In this document: positions 1 to 8,510 of the stretch, one piece after another
How positions within the stretch are numbered: position 1 is the first letter of the stretch
How the letters are laid out: every line of letters starts with the position of its first letter
NCBI RefSeq assembly: GCF_003031585.1
Contig: NZ_PWAA01000033.1
Location: forward strand, 1 to 64,000
Source: Thalassobius sp. I31.1
GTDB taxonomy: Bacteria; Pseudomonadota; Alphaproteobacteria; Rhodobacterales; Rhodobacteraceae
Length of the DNA: 64,000 nt
Direction: 5' to 3'
Program-made: the position numbers and the translations under genes
The notes under the pieces: generated by a model
Databases searched by the model: none
Told to the model about the DNA's origin: nothing
The model's input: only the letters and a program-made list of their open reading frames with translations

Positions 1-132
1 GGCCGAGAAACCGAAAATCACAGGGGCCGGATAAGCAGGCGGGGTATGAAAAACAAATCAATCCCCGATGAAAAAAAACGAAAGCCGGTCCAATGAGCGC
101 ACCCCTGGTCTTGTTTTCGCAAAGGACAGCTT

Positions 133-1206
133 ATGAATTCTGCACTCTCCCGCAGCACCTCGATGCTTACAGCCGGGGCAATTGCCCTGACACTGGCGCT
201 TCCCTTGCCCCTTTCTGCGCAGGAGGCTGAAGCAAAGATCCGTCCCGCGCGTCTGATTGAAATCGCTGAAATTGATCCGCTGACGCACATCAACCTGCCT
301 GCGGTGATTGAACCTGCGAAAGAAGCGACACTGACCCTTCAGGTTGGCGGGGTTCTGACCGAACTGCCGGTGATCGAAGGTCAACCGGTGGCGGAAGGGG
401 ATCTGATTGCCCAGGTGGATCGCACGGTGCTTCTGAACAATGTCGCCCAGGCCCAGACACAGTTTGAGAATGCTGAACTGGAATTCACCCGCGCCGAAAG
501 CCTGCTGCCGCAACAGGCGATTGCCCAAAGCACCTATGACCAGCGCAAGGTGTAGCGAGATATTGCGGAACTGTCCTTGCAGGCGGCGCAGAAACAACTG
601 GATGACGCCACGCTGAGTGCACCGTTTTCAGGTGTGATTTCATCGCTGAATGTCAGCCAGTTCCAGACCGTGTCACCGCAAACCGCCGTGGCCACCCTGC
701 AAAGCAATGACACGTTTGAAGCCATCGCCCACCTGCCTGCCCGCGCGTTGCAGAACCCGGATCAGATTGACGTGCAGCGTACAGAAATCATCCTGGATAT
801 TGCGCCTCTGAACCCGATCACCGCCGTGTTCAAATCCATTGATCCACAAGCCGACCCGGCCAGTCAGACGTTTGAAGTGCGGTTTTCCTTTGATGCGCCT
901 TCCGATTTCCTGGTGCTGCCGGGCATGACCGGCGAAGTCCAGGCGGATCTGCTGTATACCGGGAATGCGGCCAGCAATTTCAATGTGCAGGTGCCGCTGG
1001 CTGCTGTGCAATCCGCCGCGGGCCAGACCTTTGTCTGGATCGTGGACACCGGCAGCATGACTGTTTCCCGCCGAGACATCACAGTGACTGATGCCATTGG
1101 TGCCAGCCTGCCGGTTGTTGAGGGTCTGGAAGCCGGTGATACGATCGTCGGTGCTGGTGCGTCCTATCTTCATGAGGGTCAACAGATCCGCCGGTATGAG
1201 GATTGA
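133..1206 (+). pseudogene. RND efflux membrane-fusion (periplasmic adaptor) protein, interrupted by an in-frame TAG
   Basis: Reading from ATG 133 (Shine-Dalgarno AAAGGA just upstream) gives a signal peptide ending near LSAQ, then a biotinyl-lipoyl-like segment (LQVGGVLTELPV, EGQPVAEGDLIAQVD) and a short coiled hairpin. Codon 141, at 553-555, is TAG. The same frame continues without a shift to the TGA at 1204-1206 and encodes the second lipoyl half (LSAPFSGVISSLNV) and the beta-barrel/membrane-proximal domains. Joined, the product would be about 356 residues, normal for an AcrA/MexE-like adaptor. The permease gene starts three bases downstream, so the two form an operon. The 140-residue fragment lacks the barrel and should not assemble a pump. 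A TTG at 577 has no good ribosome site. Either a recent nonsense mutation (CAG or GAG to TAG) or a sequencing error would explain this. Confidence 0.85.
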
Positions 1207-1209
1207 TCC

Positions 1210-4200
1210 ATGAGCATCGCTGAATTTTCGATCAGGAACCGCCTGATCGCCGCCATTGTGATCCTGGGCAGCCTTTTGGGCGGCTGGATTGCTTATGAAA
1301 AAATGCCACGGTTTGAAGACCCGGAATTCACCATCCGCACGGTTGAGGTTTTCACCCAATACCCGGGTGCAACCCCGGAAGAAGTGGCGAATGAAGTGTC
1401 TGAAGTGCTGGAAAGTGAATTCCAGCAGATGCAGGAAGTCGAAGAAGTCCGGTCTGTTTCCACAGATGGTCTGTCACGTCTGTCGATCGACATTAAGTTC
1501 GATTTCTCACCCGATAAAGATTCCCTGCAGCTGATTTATACCAAGATCCGCAACCGCGCCCGCGATGCGGCGCGCCAGCTGCCCCCCGGTGCAAGTGATC
1601 CCATCGTCAACGATGATTTCGCGGATGTGTACGGGTTGTATTATGTGCTGACCAGCGACGGGTTTTCCCCGCGTGAGATGCATGAATACGCCAAGAACCT
1701 GCGCCGTGCGTTGCTGACTGTCGATGGTGTTGGCAAAGTGTCGATCCAGGGCGCTTTGAGTGAAGCGATCTATATCGAATTCAGCCAGGAACAGATCGCG
1801 GCTGCCGGTACTTCTGTGGATCAGATTTTCAACCAGCTCAGCAAACATTCTTCGGTTGCTGCCGCCGGTGAGGCCAGCCTTGACGGCCGTCGTCTGACCA
1901 TTCAGCTGCCGCCAACCACGGAAACCATCACGGCCCTTGAAAATACGATTGTGTCCGTTGGCAATGACGGCCGGGTGCTGCGCCTGCGCGATATGGCCAG
2001 CGTGACCCGTGGCTATCAGGACCCGCCCCAGCAGCTGATGCGTTATAACGGTCTGCCTGCACTTGGGATTGGTGTATCTGCCGTTTCCGGTGAAAACATC
2101 GTACGCGTGGGCGGTCTTGTGAACGCACGACTGGCCGAACTGGAAAGTGAACGCCCGATTGGTCTGGAACTTGAAACCTATTACGACCAGGCCGGGATCG
2201 TGGATCTTTCTGTGAAAGATTTTGCGGTGAATGTGGCCATGGCGCTTGCGATTGTTCTGGTGACGCTTGGCATCTTCATGGGCATTGGCCCGGCGGTTGT
2301 CATCGGTGGCGTGCTGGTCCTGACCATCGCGGCTACCCTGACGGTGATGTATCTCTGGGGCGTTCCGATGCACCGGATTTCCCTGGGCGCGCTGATCATT
2401 GCCCTGGGGATGCTGGTGGATAACGCGATTGTTGTCACTGAGGGCATTCTGATTGGCGTGAAAGCCGGGAAGAAGAAACTGGACGTTGCGATTGATATTG
2501 TCGCTAAAACCAAATGGCCCCTTCTGGGTGGCACGATTGTCGGCATCATCGCCTTTGCGCCCATTGGCTTTGCGCCAGGGGCGACGGCTGAATTCACTGG
2601 TGATCTGTTCTGGGTGATCTTTATCTCGCTGTCCTTCAGCTGGATCTTTGCGATCACCGCTGTGCCTCTCTTTGCTGATATCCTGTTTAAGGAAAGCAAA
2701 GGCGAGGTTGAAGTGAAGCCCGAAGGCGTCTTCATGCGCGGATACAAAGCCTTTATGGTTGCGGTTCTGCGCCTGAAATACCTGGTTCTTGCCGGCGCTG
2801 TCGGTGCCTTTGTTCTGGCGATCATGGGCTTTGCCTATGTGATCCCGGGCTTTTTCCCGGCCACAACCAGCCCGCAGATTGTGGTTGATTATCGCCTGCC
2901 GGAAGGCGCGGATATTCAGCAGACCGATGCAGATATTCAGGTGATCGAAGACTTCGTCGGCGGGCTAGAAAACGTCAGCGATGTGCATGCTCTGGTTGGA
3001 TCGGGCACCCTGCGTTTCATGCTGGTTTATGCGCCCGAAAGCGCCAGTGCGGCCTATGGGCAGCTGTTGATCAAAGTGTCGGAATATGAAGCGATTGATC
3101 ACCTGATCCCGGAAATCCAGACCTGGCTTGATCAGAATATGCCCGACAGTCAGGCAAAAGTCTGGCGCTTCCAGCTTGGGCCAGGTGGCGGATCCAAGAT
3201 CGAAGCCGAATTCCACGGGCCCGACCCGAAGGTTTTGCATGAGCTGGCCGCCGAAGCGACCGCAATCATGGCCGCCAACCCGGATGCGATTTCGGTGAAA
3301 ACCGACTGGTACAACCCGGTGCCGGTGATTGAACCTGTGATCAATGAGGTCCGTGCCCGTCGCCTTGGCATCACCCGCGAAGACATTGCCAATGCGATCG
3401 ATATCAGCTTTTCTGGTCGTACCATGGGCACCTTCCGGGATGGTGACACGCTGATCCCGATTATCCAGCGCGCCCCGGAACGGGAACGCCGGGGGATCGA
3501 CAGCATGGGTTCCATCCAGATCGCAAGCCAGGTCACGGGGGCCACTGTGCCGCTGGATCAGCTGGTGGATGGCTATCGCACGATCTGGCGCGATGCGATG
3601 GAAATCCGCGTGAACCGCGTGCCGGTGATCACCGCGCAAAGTGACCCGGCCTCCGGTGTGCTGGCCGGGGATCTGCAGAAAGCTTTGCAGGCGGATATCG
3701 AAGCGATCGAACTGCCCGCCGGATATTCCATGAAATGGAGCGGCGAATTTGGTGACAGTGCAGATGCAAACGCTGACCTGGCCTCGACCATCCCCGTGGG
3801 TTTTGCCGCGATGGTTCTGACTGTGGTCCTGCTGTTCAACGCGATCCGTCAGCCCGTGCTGATCTTCCTGACCATGCCTCTGTCGATCATCGGGGTTGTC
3901 ATTGGCCTGCTTGTGATGGGCGTGCCGATGGAATTCATGGCGATCCTGGGCGTGTTGTCCCTGTCCGGCCTGCTGATCAAAAACGCGATTGTGCTGGTCG
4001 ATCAGATGGATCTTGAGATCGGCGAAGGCATGCCGCGTTTTGATGCGGTGGTCGACAGTGCCGCCAGCCGGGTGCGCCCGGTGATGATGGGATCACTTAC
4101 CACGGTACTGGGGGTTCTGCCGCTGCTTGGGGATGCATTCTTTAAGTCCATGGCGGTGGTTCTGATCTTTGGTCTGAGCTTTGCAACGCTTCTGACCCTG

Positions 4201-4266
4201 ATCGTCGTGCCCGTGCTTTATGTGACCTTCTTTCGCATTAAGGCGACGGAACGCGCCGGGGCCTGA
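1210..4266 (+). CDS. RND family efflux transporter permease
   Basis: This 1018-residue protein has the length and layout of inner-membrane RND drug/metabolite exporters (AcrB/MexF type). A first membrane helix near residues 10-28 is followed by a large periplasmic porter loop with the typical VFTQYPGATPEEV and GVGKVSIQG motifs. A helix bundle follows near 335-500 with the proton-relay helix GMLVDNAIVV, which has one Asp followed by Asn, as in several RND subfamilies. A second loop and C-terminal bundle (SGLLIKNAIVLVDQ) complete the internal duplication. It exports substrates using the proton gradient together with an adaptor and an outer-membrane channel. No channel gene is present here, and the adaptor just upstream carries a premature stop, so this pump may be inactive or may use another adaptor. 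Substrate cannot be inferred. Confidence 0.93.
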   Translation: MSIAEFSIRNRLIAAIVILGSLLGGWIAYEKMPRFEDPEFTIRTVEVFTQYPGATPEEVANEVSEVLESEFQQMQEVEEVRSVSTDGLSRLSIDIKFDFSPDKDSLQLIYTKIRNRARDAARQLPPGASDPIVNDDFADVYGLYYVLTSDGFSPREMHEYAKNLRRALLTVDGVGKVSIQGALSEAIYIEFSQEQIAAAGTSVDQIFNQLSKHSSVAAAGEASLDGRRLTIQLPPTTETITALENTIVSVGNDGRVLRLRDMASVTRGYQDPPQQLMRYNGLPALGIGVSAVSGENIVRVGGLVNARLAELESERPIGLELETYYDQAGIVDLSVKDFAVNVAMALAIVLVTLGIFMGIGPAVVIGGVLVLTIAATLTVMYLWGVPMHRISLGALIIALGMLVDNAIVVTEGILIGVKAGKKKLDVAIDIVAKTKWPLLGGTIVGIIAFAPIGFAPGATAEFTGDLFWVIFISLSFSWIFAITAVPLFADILFKESKGEVEVKPEGVFMRGYKAFMVAVLRLKYLVLAGAVGAFVLAIMGFAYVIPGFFPATTSPQIVVDYRLPEGADIQQTDADIQVIEDFVGGLENVSDVHALVGSGTLRFMLVYAPESASAAYGQLLIKVSEYEAIDHLIPEIQTWLDQNMPDSQAKVWRFQLGPGGGSKIEAEFHGPDPKVLHELAAEATAIMAANPDAISVKTDWYNPVPVIEPVINEVRARRLGITREDIANAIDISFSGRTMGTFRDGDTLIPIIQRAPERERRGIDSMGSIQIASQVTGATVPLDQLVDGYRTIWRDAMEIRVNRVPVITAQSDPASGVLAGDLQKALQADIEAIELPAGYSMKWSGEFGDSADANADLASTIPVGFAAMVLTVVLLFNAIRQPVLIFLTMPLSIIGVVIGLLVMGVPMEFMAILGVLSLSGLLIKNAIVLVDQMDLEIGEGMPRFDAVVDSAASRVRPVMMGSLTTVLGVLPLLGDAFFKSMAVVLIFGLSFATLLTLIVVPVLYVTFFRIKATERAGA

Positions 4267-4290
4267 TCACTTCATAACCACAAACCCAAA

Positions 4291-4322
4291 AGCCCCGGAG
4301 ATCTGATCTCCGGGGCTTTTTT
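4291..4322 (+). terminator. Rho-independent terminator of the RND operon
   Basis: A 12-base stem (AGCCCCGGAGAT / ATCTCCGGGGCT) with a CTG loop is followed by six T. It lies 25 bases after the permease stop. Confidence 0.9.
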
Positions 4323-4392
4323 ACAGGTTTCAAAATTCGACCATATTGCCTGGTTAATCAAAGTATCAAAGAAATTTGATCCGGAGTTTTCT

Positions 4393-5226
4393 ATGCAAAT
4401 ATCGGTTTTTCGACGCCCGGCCCTGTTACTGGCCTCATTTCTGGCGCTCACAGCCTGTGGCACGTCCTATCAGCTACCAGTCATCGACAATGCTGTTGCC
4501 AGTGAAGCAAGTGCGATGTTCGATACAGCCCAGGCTGCTGAAACACGCTCACCTGCAAGCCTTCAATCCGGCGTAAACCGCTTCCGGCGGGTTGCACGCC
4601 GAATCGAACCCGTTGCCCGTACATTATGCGAACGCGAGCTGCAGAATAACAGCGACGTAGATTGTAATGTGACACTACATATTGATACGGAGATGCCCGT
4701 TCGGAATGCCTATTTCTCCTACGGTGCCCCTGGGTATCGCAATCCGGAGGTTCACTTTACCATTCCAATGCTGCGCGACGCAGCCAATGACGATGAAATC
4801 GCCTTTATTCTCGGCCATGAATATGGTCACTTGCTTGGTCAGCACATTCAGAAAGGCGATCAGCAGGCGCTGGCTGGTGCAATTCTCCTTGGTGCAATTG
4901 CGGCCTATGGCAACGCCCAGGCGGCCTCTGCCGGGCAATACTATGACCCGAATGATGTGACCCGCGCCGTCCATCTGGGGGGAGCATTGGGGCAACGCGC
5001 CTTTTCGCAGACTTATGAACTTGAAAGCGATATGCTCGGCGCCCGCATTGCTGCCGCCGCAGGATATGACCCCGTCCGGGGTGCACAGTATTTTGCGAGA
5101 GGTGAAAGCGCGCGTTCCGCAAACGGGAAACTATCATTCTGGGGCACACATCCGCCGGACGAAAAGAGACTGGCCGTTGTCATTGCAACTATGGAACAGA
5201 TCCGACAGCAACAGAACCAGCAATAA
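4393..5226 (+). CDS. M48 family metallopeptidase, lipoprotein (paralogue 1)
   Basis: This is a 277-residue secreted lipoprotein: a basic N-terminus, a hydrophobic stretch, then the lipobox LTAC, with the lipidated Cys about residue 22. The zinc-protease signature HEYGH (in FILGHEYGHLLGQH) sits near residue 142, and the third zinc ligand is probably the Glu of YELESD near residue 210. This matches the short M48 (Oma1/BepA-like) peptidases that act on envelope proteins, although it has no transmembrane core. Two relatives occur in the window, at 47001-47749 (frameshifted) and 48162-48914. All share an RIEPVA segment, a HExxH in GHE, and a C-terminal THPP(D/N)xxR. Substrate is unknown. It is monocistronic, between the RND terminator and a double-hairpin element. 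Confidence 0.88.
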   Translation: MQISVFRRPALLLASFLALTACGTSYQLPVIDNAVASEASAMFDTAQAAETRSPASLQSGVNRFRRVARRIEPVARTLCERELQNNSDVDCNVTLHIDTEMPVRNAYFSYGAPGYRNPEVHFTIPMLRDAANDDEIAFILGHEYGHLLGQHIQKGDQQALAGAILLGAIAAYGNAQAASAGQYYDPNDVTRAVHLGGALGQRAFSQTYELESDMLGARIAAAAGYDPVRGAQYFARGESARSANGKLSFWGTHPPDEKRLAVVIATMEQIRQQQNQQ

Positions 5227-5239
5227 ACTGATATCCCAC

Positions 5240-5286
5240 CCCGGAAACTTCTGAAGTTTCCGGGACGTTTTCTTTCAAAGAAAACG
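5240..5286. repeat. Composite double-hairpin element, copy A (bidirectional terminator-like)
   Basis: Hairpin 1 (5240-5264) has arms CCCGGAAACTTC and GAAGTTTCCGGG. One base later, hairpin 2 (5266-5286) has arms CGTTTTCTTT and AAAGAAAACG. It lies between two convergent genes. The same two-hairpin composite occurs in the opposite orientation at 12369-12415, again between convergent genes. A T-rich run follows hairpin 1 on the plus strand, so it can terminate the M48 gene. Hairpin 2 may serve the minus-strand gene. Confidence 0.75.
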
Positions 5287-5288
5287 GA

Positions 5289-6791
5289 TCACAACAGCGC
5301 GCGCAGTTCTGTTTTCAGGACTTTCCCATAGTTGTTCTTCGGCAGTTCCGGCACAAAGAAGTAATCTTTCGGACGTTTGAAACGGGCAATATTGTCAAGA
5401 CAGTGAGCCTCCAGCACCGCCGCATCAGACCTTACGCCAGGCGCGACAACCACAAAAGCCACCACCTCTTCGCCCCATTCCGCGCTCATGCGGCCAACGA
5501 CAGACACCTCATGCACAGAGGGATGGGTCAGCAGGCATTCCTCAACCTCACGCGGATAGACATTGGACCCGCCGGAAATGATCATATCCTTACTGCGATC
5601 CTTCAGGGTCAGATAGCCATCTTCATCCAGCGCCCCCATATCCCCGGTCATCAGCCAGCCGTTCACCAGGGTCTTTTCCGTCGCTTCAACGTTGCGCCAA
5701 TACCCGGGCATCACCGGCAGGCCCTGCACCATGATCTCGCCTGTCTGACCCGCTGGCAGGGGCCTGCCAGCGGTGTCACCAATCATGACATCCACAATAC
5801 TCTGGGCGCGCCCCACAGATCCCAGACGTTCCCGCCAGCGGGGATGGCTGCGATCCGCCACTTCACAACGCGTGAGCGCCGTAATCCCCATCGGACATTC
5901 CCCCTGACCGTAGATCTGCACAAAGACCGGGCCGAAGTGATCCACCGCTTCAATAATATCAGCGTTATACATCGGGCCGCCGGCGTAAACGATCGTGCGC
6001 AGGCCTTCACCTTTGCGCCCGCTGGCCTTTGCTGCATCCAACAGATAGCGCGCCATGGTCGGGGCCATGAACATCTGGACCGATCCGAAATGCGCCGCCA
6101 GATCCAGGGTTTCGTCTGCATCAAACCCTCCGGACAGTGGGCAAACATGGCGGGCACCGGCGCGGATGTGCAGCATGGAATAAATCCCGGCCCCGTGTGA
6201 CATGGGCGCGCCGTAAATCACCGCGTCTTCTGCACGGACCTCATCCACATCATTCGTGTAGGCCAGCGACATCGCCGTCAGCATGCCGTGGGTCATCATC
6301 ACGCCTTTGGGCTGGCCTGTGGTGCCGGAAGTGTAGAAAAGCCAGGCGAGGTCATCTGCGCCGCGAGGGGTGATGGGCAGCGGATCGGCAATACAAAGCC
6401 CGGTGAACCGGTCTGAGGTCACATCTACCAGAGGCACATCCGCCACCTCGCCCAGCGCCTGAATCAGATCAGGTGTCACACAGCACAGCTTCGCCCCGGC
6501 GTTTTCAAGGATCCAGGCCGCTTCGCGCGCGTGCAGCTTATTGTTGATCGGCACAATCGCAGCACCCGCAATCCAGGCCGCATACTTCACCAGCAGATAC
6601 TGCGGGCAGTTCTTCACAAAAGTCGCGACACGATCGCCGGGTGCCACGCCCATATTGCGCAGGCTTCGGGCCAGACCAGCGGCCTGCGCATAAAACGCGC
6701 TGTAATCCGCAACCAGATCCTGCCCCAGAAACAGGGCCGGGCTTTGCGGGTGTTCACGCGCGGTGCGTTCCAGCCAATGTGCAAGGTTCAT
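5289..6791 (-). CDS. Acyl-CoA synthetase (AMP-forming, class I adenylate-forming family)
   Basis: This 500-residue enzyme of the ANL superfamily activates a carboxylic acid to acyl-AMP and then acyl-CoA. The P-loop-like motif YTSGTTGQPKG lies near residue 152. The hinge region GDMGALDEDGYL and KDRSKDMIISGG is intact, and the C-terminal catalytic Lys is in NNYGKVLK, so it should be active. Start ATG 6791 has GGAGA upstream. It follows the NCS1 permease gene but is separated by a terminator-like hairpin, so it is probably not part of the pyrimidine operon. Substrate is not evident; the length suits short- or medium-chain, malonyl-type or aromatic acids. It might activate products of beta-amino-acid breakdown, but that rests only on neighbourhood. 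Confidence 0.88.
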   Translation of the reverse strand: MNLAHWLERTAREHPQSPALFLGQDLVADYSAFYAQAAGLARSLRNMGVAPGDRVATFVKNCPQYLLVKYAAWIAGAAIVPINNKLHAREAAWILENAGAKLCCVTPDLIQALGEVADVPLVDVTSDRFTGLCIADPLPITPRGADDLAWLFYTSGTTGQPKGVMMTHGMLTAMSLAYTNDVDEVRAEDAVIYGAPMSHGAGIYSMLHIRAGARHVCPLSGGFDADETLDLAAHFGSVQMFMAPTMARYLLDAAKASGRKGEGLRTIVYAGGPMYNADIIEAVDHFGPVFVQIYGQGECPMGITALTRCEVADRSHPRWRERLGSVGRAQSIVDVMIGDTAGRPLPAGQTGEIMVQGLPVMPGYWRNVEATEKTLVNGWLMTGDMGALDEDGYLTLKDRSKDMIISGGSNVYPREVEECLLTHPSVHEVSVVGRMSAEWGEEVVAFVVVAPGVRSDAAVLEAHCLDNIARFKRPKDYFFVPELPKNNYGKVLKTELRALL

Positions 6792-6863
6792 GATGTCGTC
6801 TCCTGTTCCCCGCTGCGATCATGTCCCCGCGCGACCAGCCCCGCAACCCCTGCGCCGCAACGT

Positions 6864-6893
6864 AAAACGCGGCACCCGAAGGCACCGCGTTTC
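6864..6893 (-). terminator. Terminator after the NCS1 permease gene
   Basis: Read on the minus strand, arms AAACGCGGTGCC and GGTGCCGCGTTT (two wobble pairs) enclose a stable TTCG tetraloop and end in a TTTT run. It lies 20 bases after the permease stop. Confidence 0.6.
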
Positions 6894-6914
6894 CTCTTTC
6901 CTATGAAGCCCGGT

Positions 6915-8384
6915 TTACTTGCCCAACGCTTTCGCCAGCACAAGATAAGCCGCACCTGCAACAAACAGGCCCACGAACCAGGCATAGGTGTAGATCGTGG
7001 CAAAGATACCTGTCGCCGGATCCGCCAGACCAACAGAGCCAAGGAAGCCCGGAAGGTTCGGCAGAATACCGATGATCAGCGCACCCATACCGGCCCAGTT
7101 GATACCGTCGCCATAGATGCCGGACCGACGGAACAGATCGCCGACGTTCAGCTCTTGTTTACGGTGGATATAGTAATCCGCCAGCATGATGCCTGCGATC
7201 GGACCCAGCAGCGCGGAATAGGCAATCAGCCAGCCAATAATGTGGTTCACAAGGATCCACGGGAACATCACCAGACCAATCGCCGCCGTGATATAGCCAC
7301 CTTGACGCAGGTTGATGCTGCCCGGTGCAAGGTTTGAGAACCCATGCGCAGGCGCCACAACATTGGCCGCAAGGTTGGTGGTCAGCGTGGCGACGATCAG
7401 CGCAAACAGCGCGATGATCACAGCAAAACCGCCCATCTTTTCGGTCAGGGCAATCGGATCCCAGATTGGTTCCCCAAAGATCACAACCGTCGCGGATGTC
7501 ACCGCAGAGGCGATGAAGGCGAACAGTGCCATGGGGATCGGCAGACCAATCGCCTGGCCTTTGATCTGATCTTTTTGCGAGGATGCATGCCGTGTGAAAT
7601 CCGGGATGTTCAGGGCAAGCGTCGCCCAGAAACCAACCATGCCGGTCAGGCTTGGCCAGAAGACGCCCCAGAATTGACCCTCTTTTTCACCACCGGGATC
7701 AAAGGCACTTGGGGTTGACAGCATTTCGCCAAAACCACCAGCACTGACCCATGCCCAGGCCAGCAGGGCAAAGCCCATCGCCAGCAGGAAAGGTGCCGCA
7801 TAGGTTTCCAGCCAACGGATCGATTCTGTGCCGTTTTTGATGAAATACAGATGCAGCGCCCAGAAGGCGAGGAAGCAGATGAACTGCCCGAGGTTGATGC
7901 CAAGGAAGCCGATGATGTCACCATCAATCGCACCACCGGACAGCTTGTTGATGATCACATAGATCGCAGAACCACCAACCCAGGTCTGGATCCCGAACCA
8001 GCCACAGGCCACAATGCCCCGTGCCACGGCAGGAATTTTCGCGCCGGTCGGGCCGAAACTTGACCGCAAAAGCACCGGAAACGGAATACCGTATTTCGTG
8101 CCCGCATGCCCAACAAGAACCATTGGAAACAACACGATAAGGTTTGCCAGCAGGATGGTTGTGACCGCCTGATCCCAGCTCATACCGGCGCCAATCAGAT
8201 AAGATGCCAACAGATAGGTCGGAATACAGACAACCATCCCCACCCAAAGTGCGGCGATGGAAACCCAGTTCCAATTGCGCTGTTCGCGCGTCGTTGGCAA
8301 CTGGTCTTCATTGTAAAGATCCGGATCCAGCCCGCTTAAGCTGGCGTAATGGATCCCTTCTTCCACTTCATAACTGTCACTCAT
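6915..8384 (-). CDS. NCS1 family nucleobase/hydantoin permease
   Basis: This 489-residue membrane protein has about twelve hydrophobic segments typical of NCS1 symporters (cytosine, allantoin, hydantoin and uracil importers): GMVVCIPTYLLASYLI, GTKYGIPFPVLLRSSFG and NIPDFTRHA are characteristic. The start at 8384 has an excellent GGAGGAG ribosome site. It lies downstream of dihydropyrimidinase in the same direction, with a 125-base gap, so it is the likely uptake system for uracil, thymine or dihydropyrimidines used by this locus. The choice of substrate among nucleobases or hydantoins is inferred from context. Confidence 0.9.
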   Translation of the reverse strand: MSDSYEVEEGIHYASLSGLDPDLYNEDQLPTTREQRNWNWVSIAALWVGMVVCIPTYLLASYLIGAGMSWDQAVTTILLANLIVLFPMVLVGHAGTKYGIPFPVLLRSSFGPTGAKIPAVARGIVACGWFGIQTWVGGSAIYVIINKLSGGAIDGDIIGFLGINLGQFICFLAFWALHLYFIKNGTESIRWLETYAAPFLLAMGFALLAWAWVSAGGFGEMLSTPSAFDPGGEKEGQFWGVFWPSLTGMVGFWATLALNIPDFTRHASSQKDQIKGQAIGLPIPMALFAFIASAVTSATVVIFGEPIWDPIALTEKMGGFAVIIALFALIVATLTTNLAANVVAPAHGFSNLAPGSINLRQGGYITAAIGLVMFPWILVNHIIGWLIAYSALLGPIAGIMLADYYIHRKQELNVGDLFRRSGIYGDGINWAGMGALIIGILPNLPGFLGSVGLADPATGIFATIYTYAWFVGLFVAGAAYLVLAKALGK

Positions 8385-8493
8385 GTTTCTCCTCCCGAGA
8401 GATGGCCTGAGGCCTTGCTATATTATTTTCCGTTCTTGTTATTGCAGCCGCCCGCCCGTTTCCTCCCGGCGGAGAGCTGATTTGCATTCAGAC

Positions 8494-8510
8494 CGGCTGG
8501 ATCACCTCCT
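8494..8510. other. 17-base identity to the 3' end of 16S rRNA (extended Shine-Dalgarno on the minus strand)
   Basis: The plus strand reads CGGCTGGATCACCTCCT, which is the canonical 3'-terminal sequence of bacterial (alphaproteobacterial) 16S rRNA including the anti-Shine-Dalgarno. On the minus strand it gives GGAGGTGATCCAGCCG directly after the TGA of the dihydropyrimidinase gene. It is not the ribosome site of the next gene, which has its own GGAGGAG at 8387-8396. A 14-codon ATG frame (MQISSPPGGNGRLQ) follows 17 bases after GGAGG. Confidence 0.7.

Noticed and set aside
1-132. Gene fragment at the left edge
   Set aside because: No frame with a recognisable domain; only the ribosome site of the adaptor gene is supported.
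553-555. TAG read as pyrrolysine or deliberate recoding
   Set aside because: No pyl genes are seen, the adaptor family has no such residue, and the MttB gene nearby has no TAG.
577-1206. Independent second gene in the adaptor region
   Set aside because: It is the same frame as 133-555 and begins at a TTG without a ribosome site; best seen as the rest of one interrupted gene.
4365-4380. ATCAAA-N-TTTGAT inverted repeat before the first M48 gene
   Set aside because: Short and AT-rich; no consensus and no second copy found, so not called as an operator.
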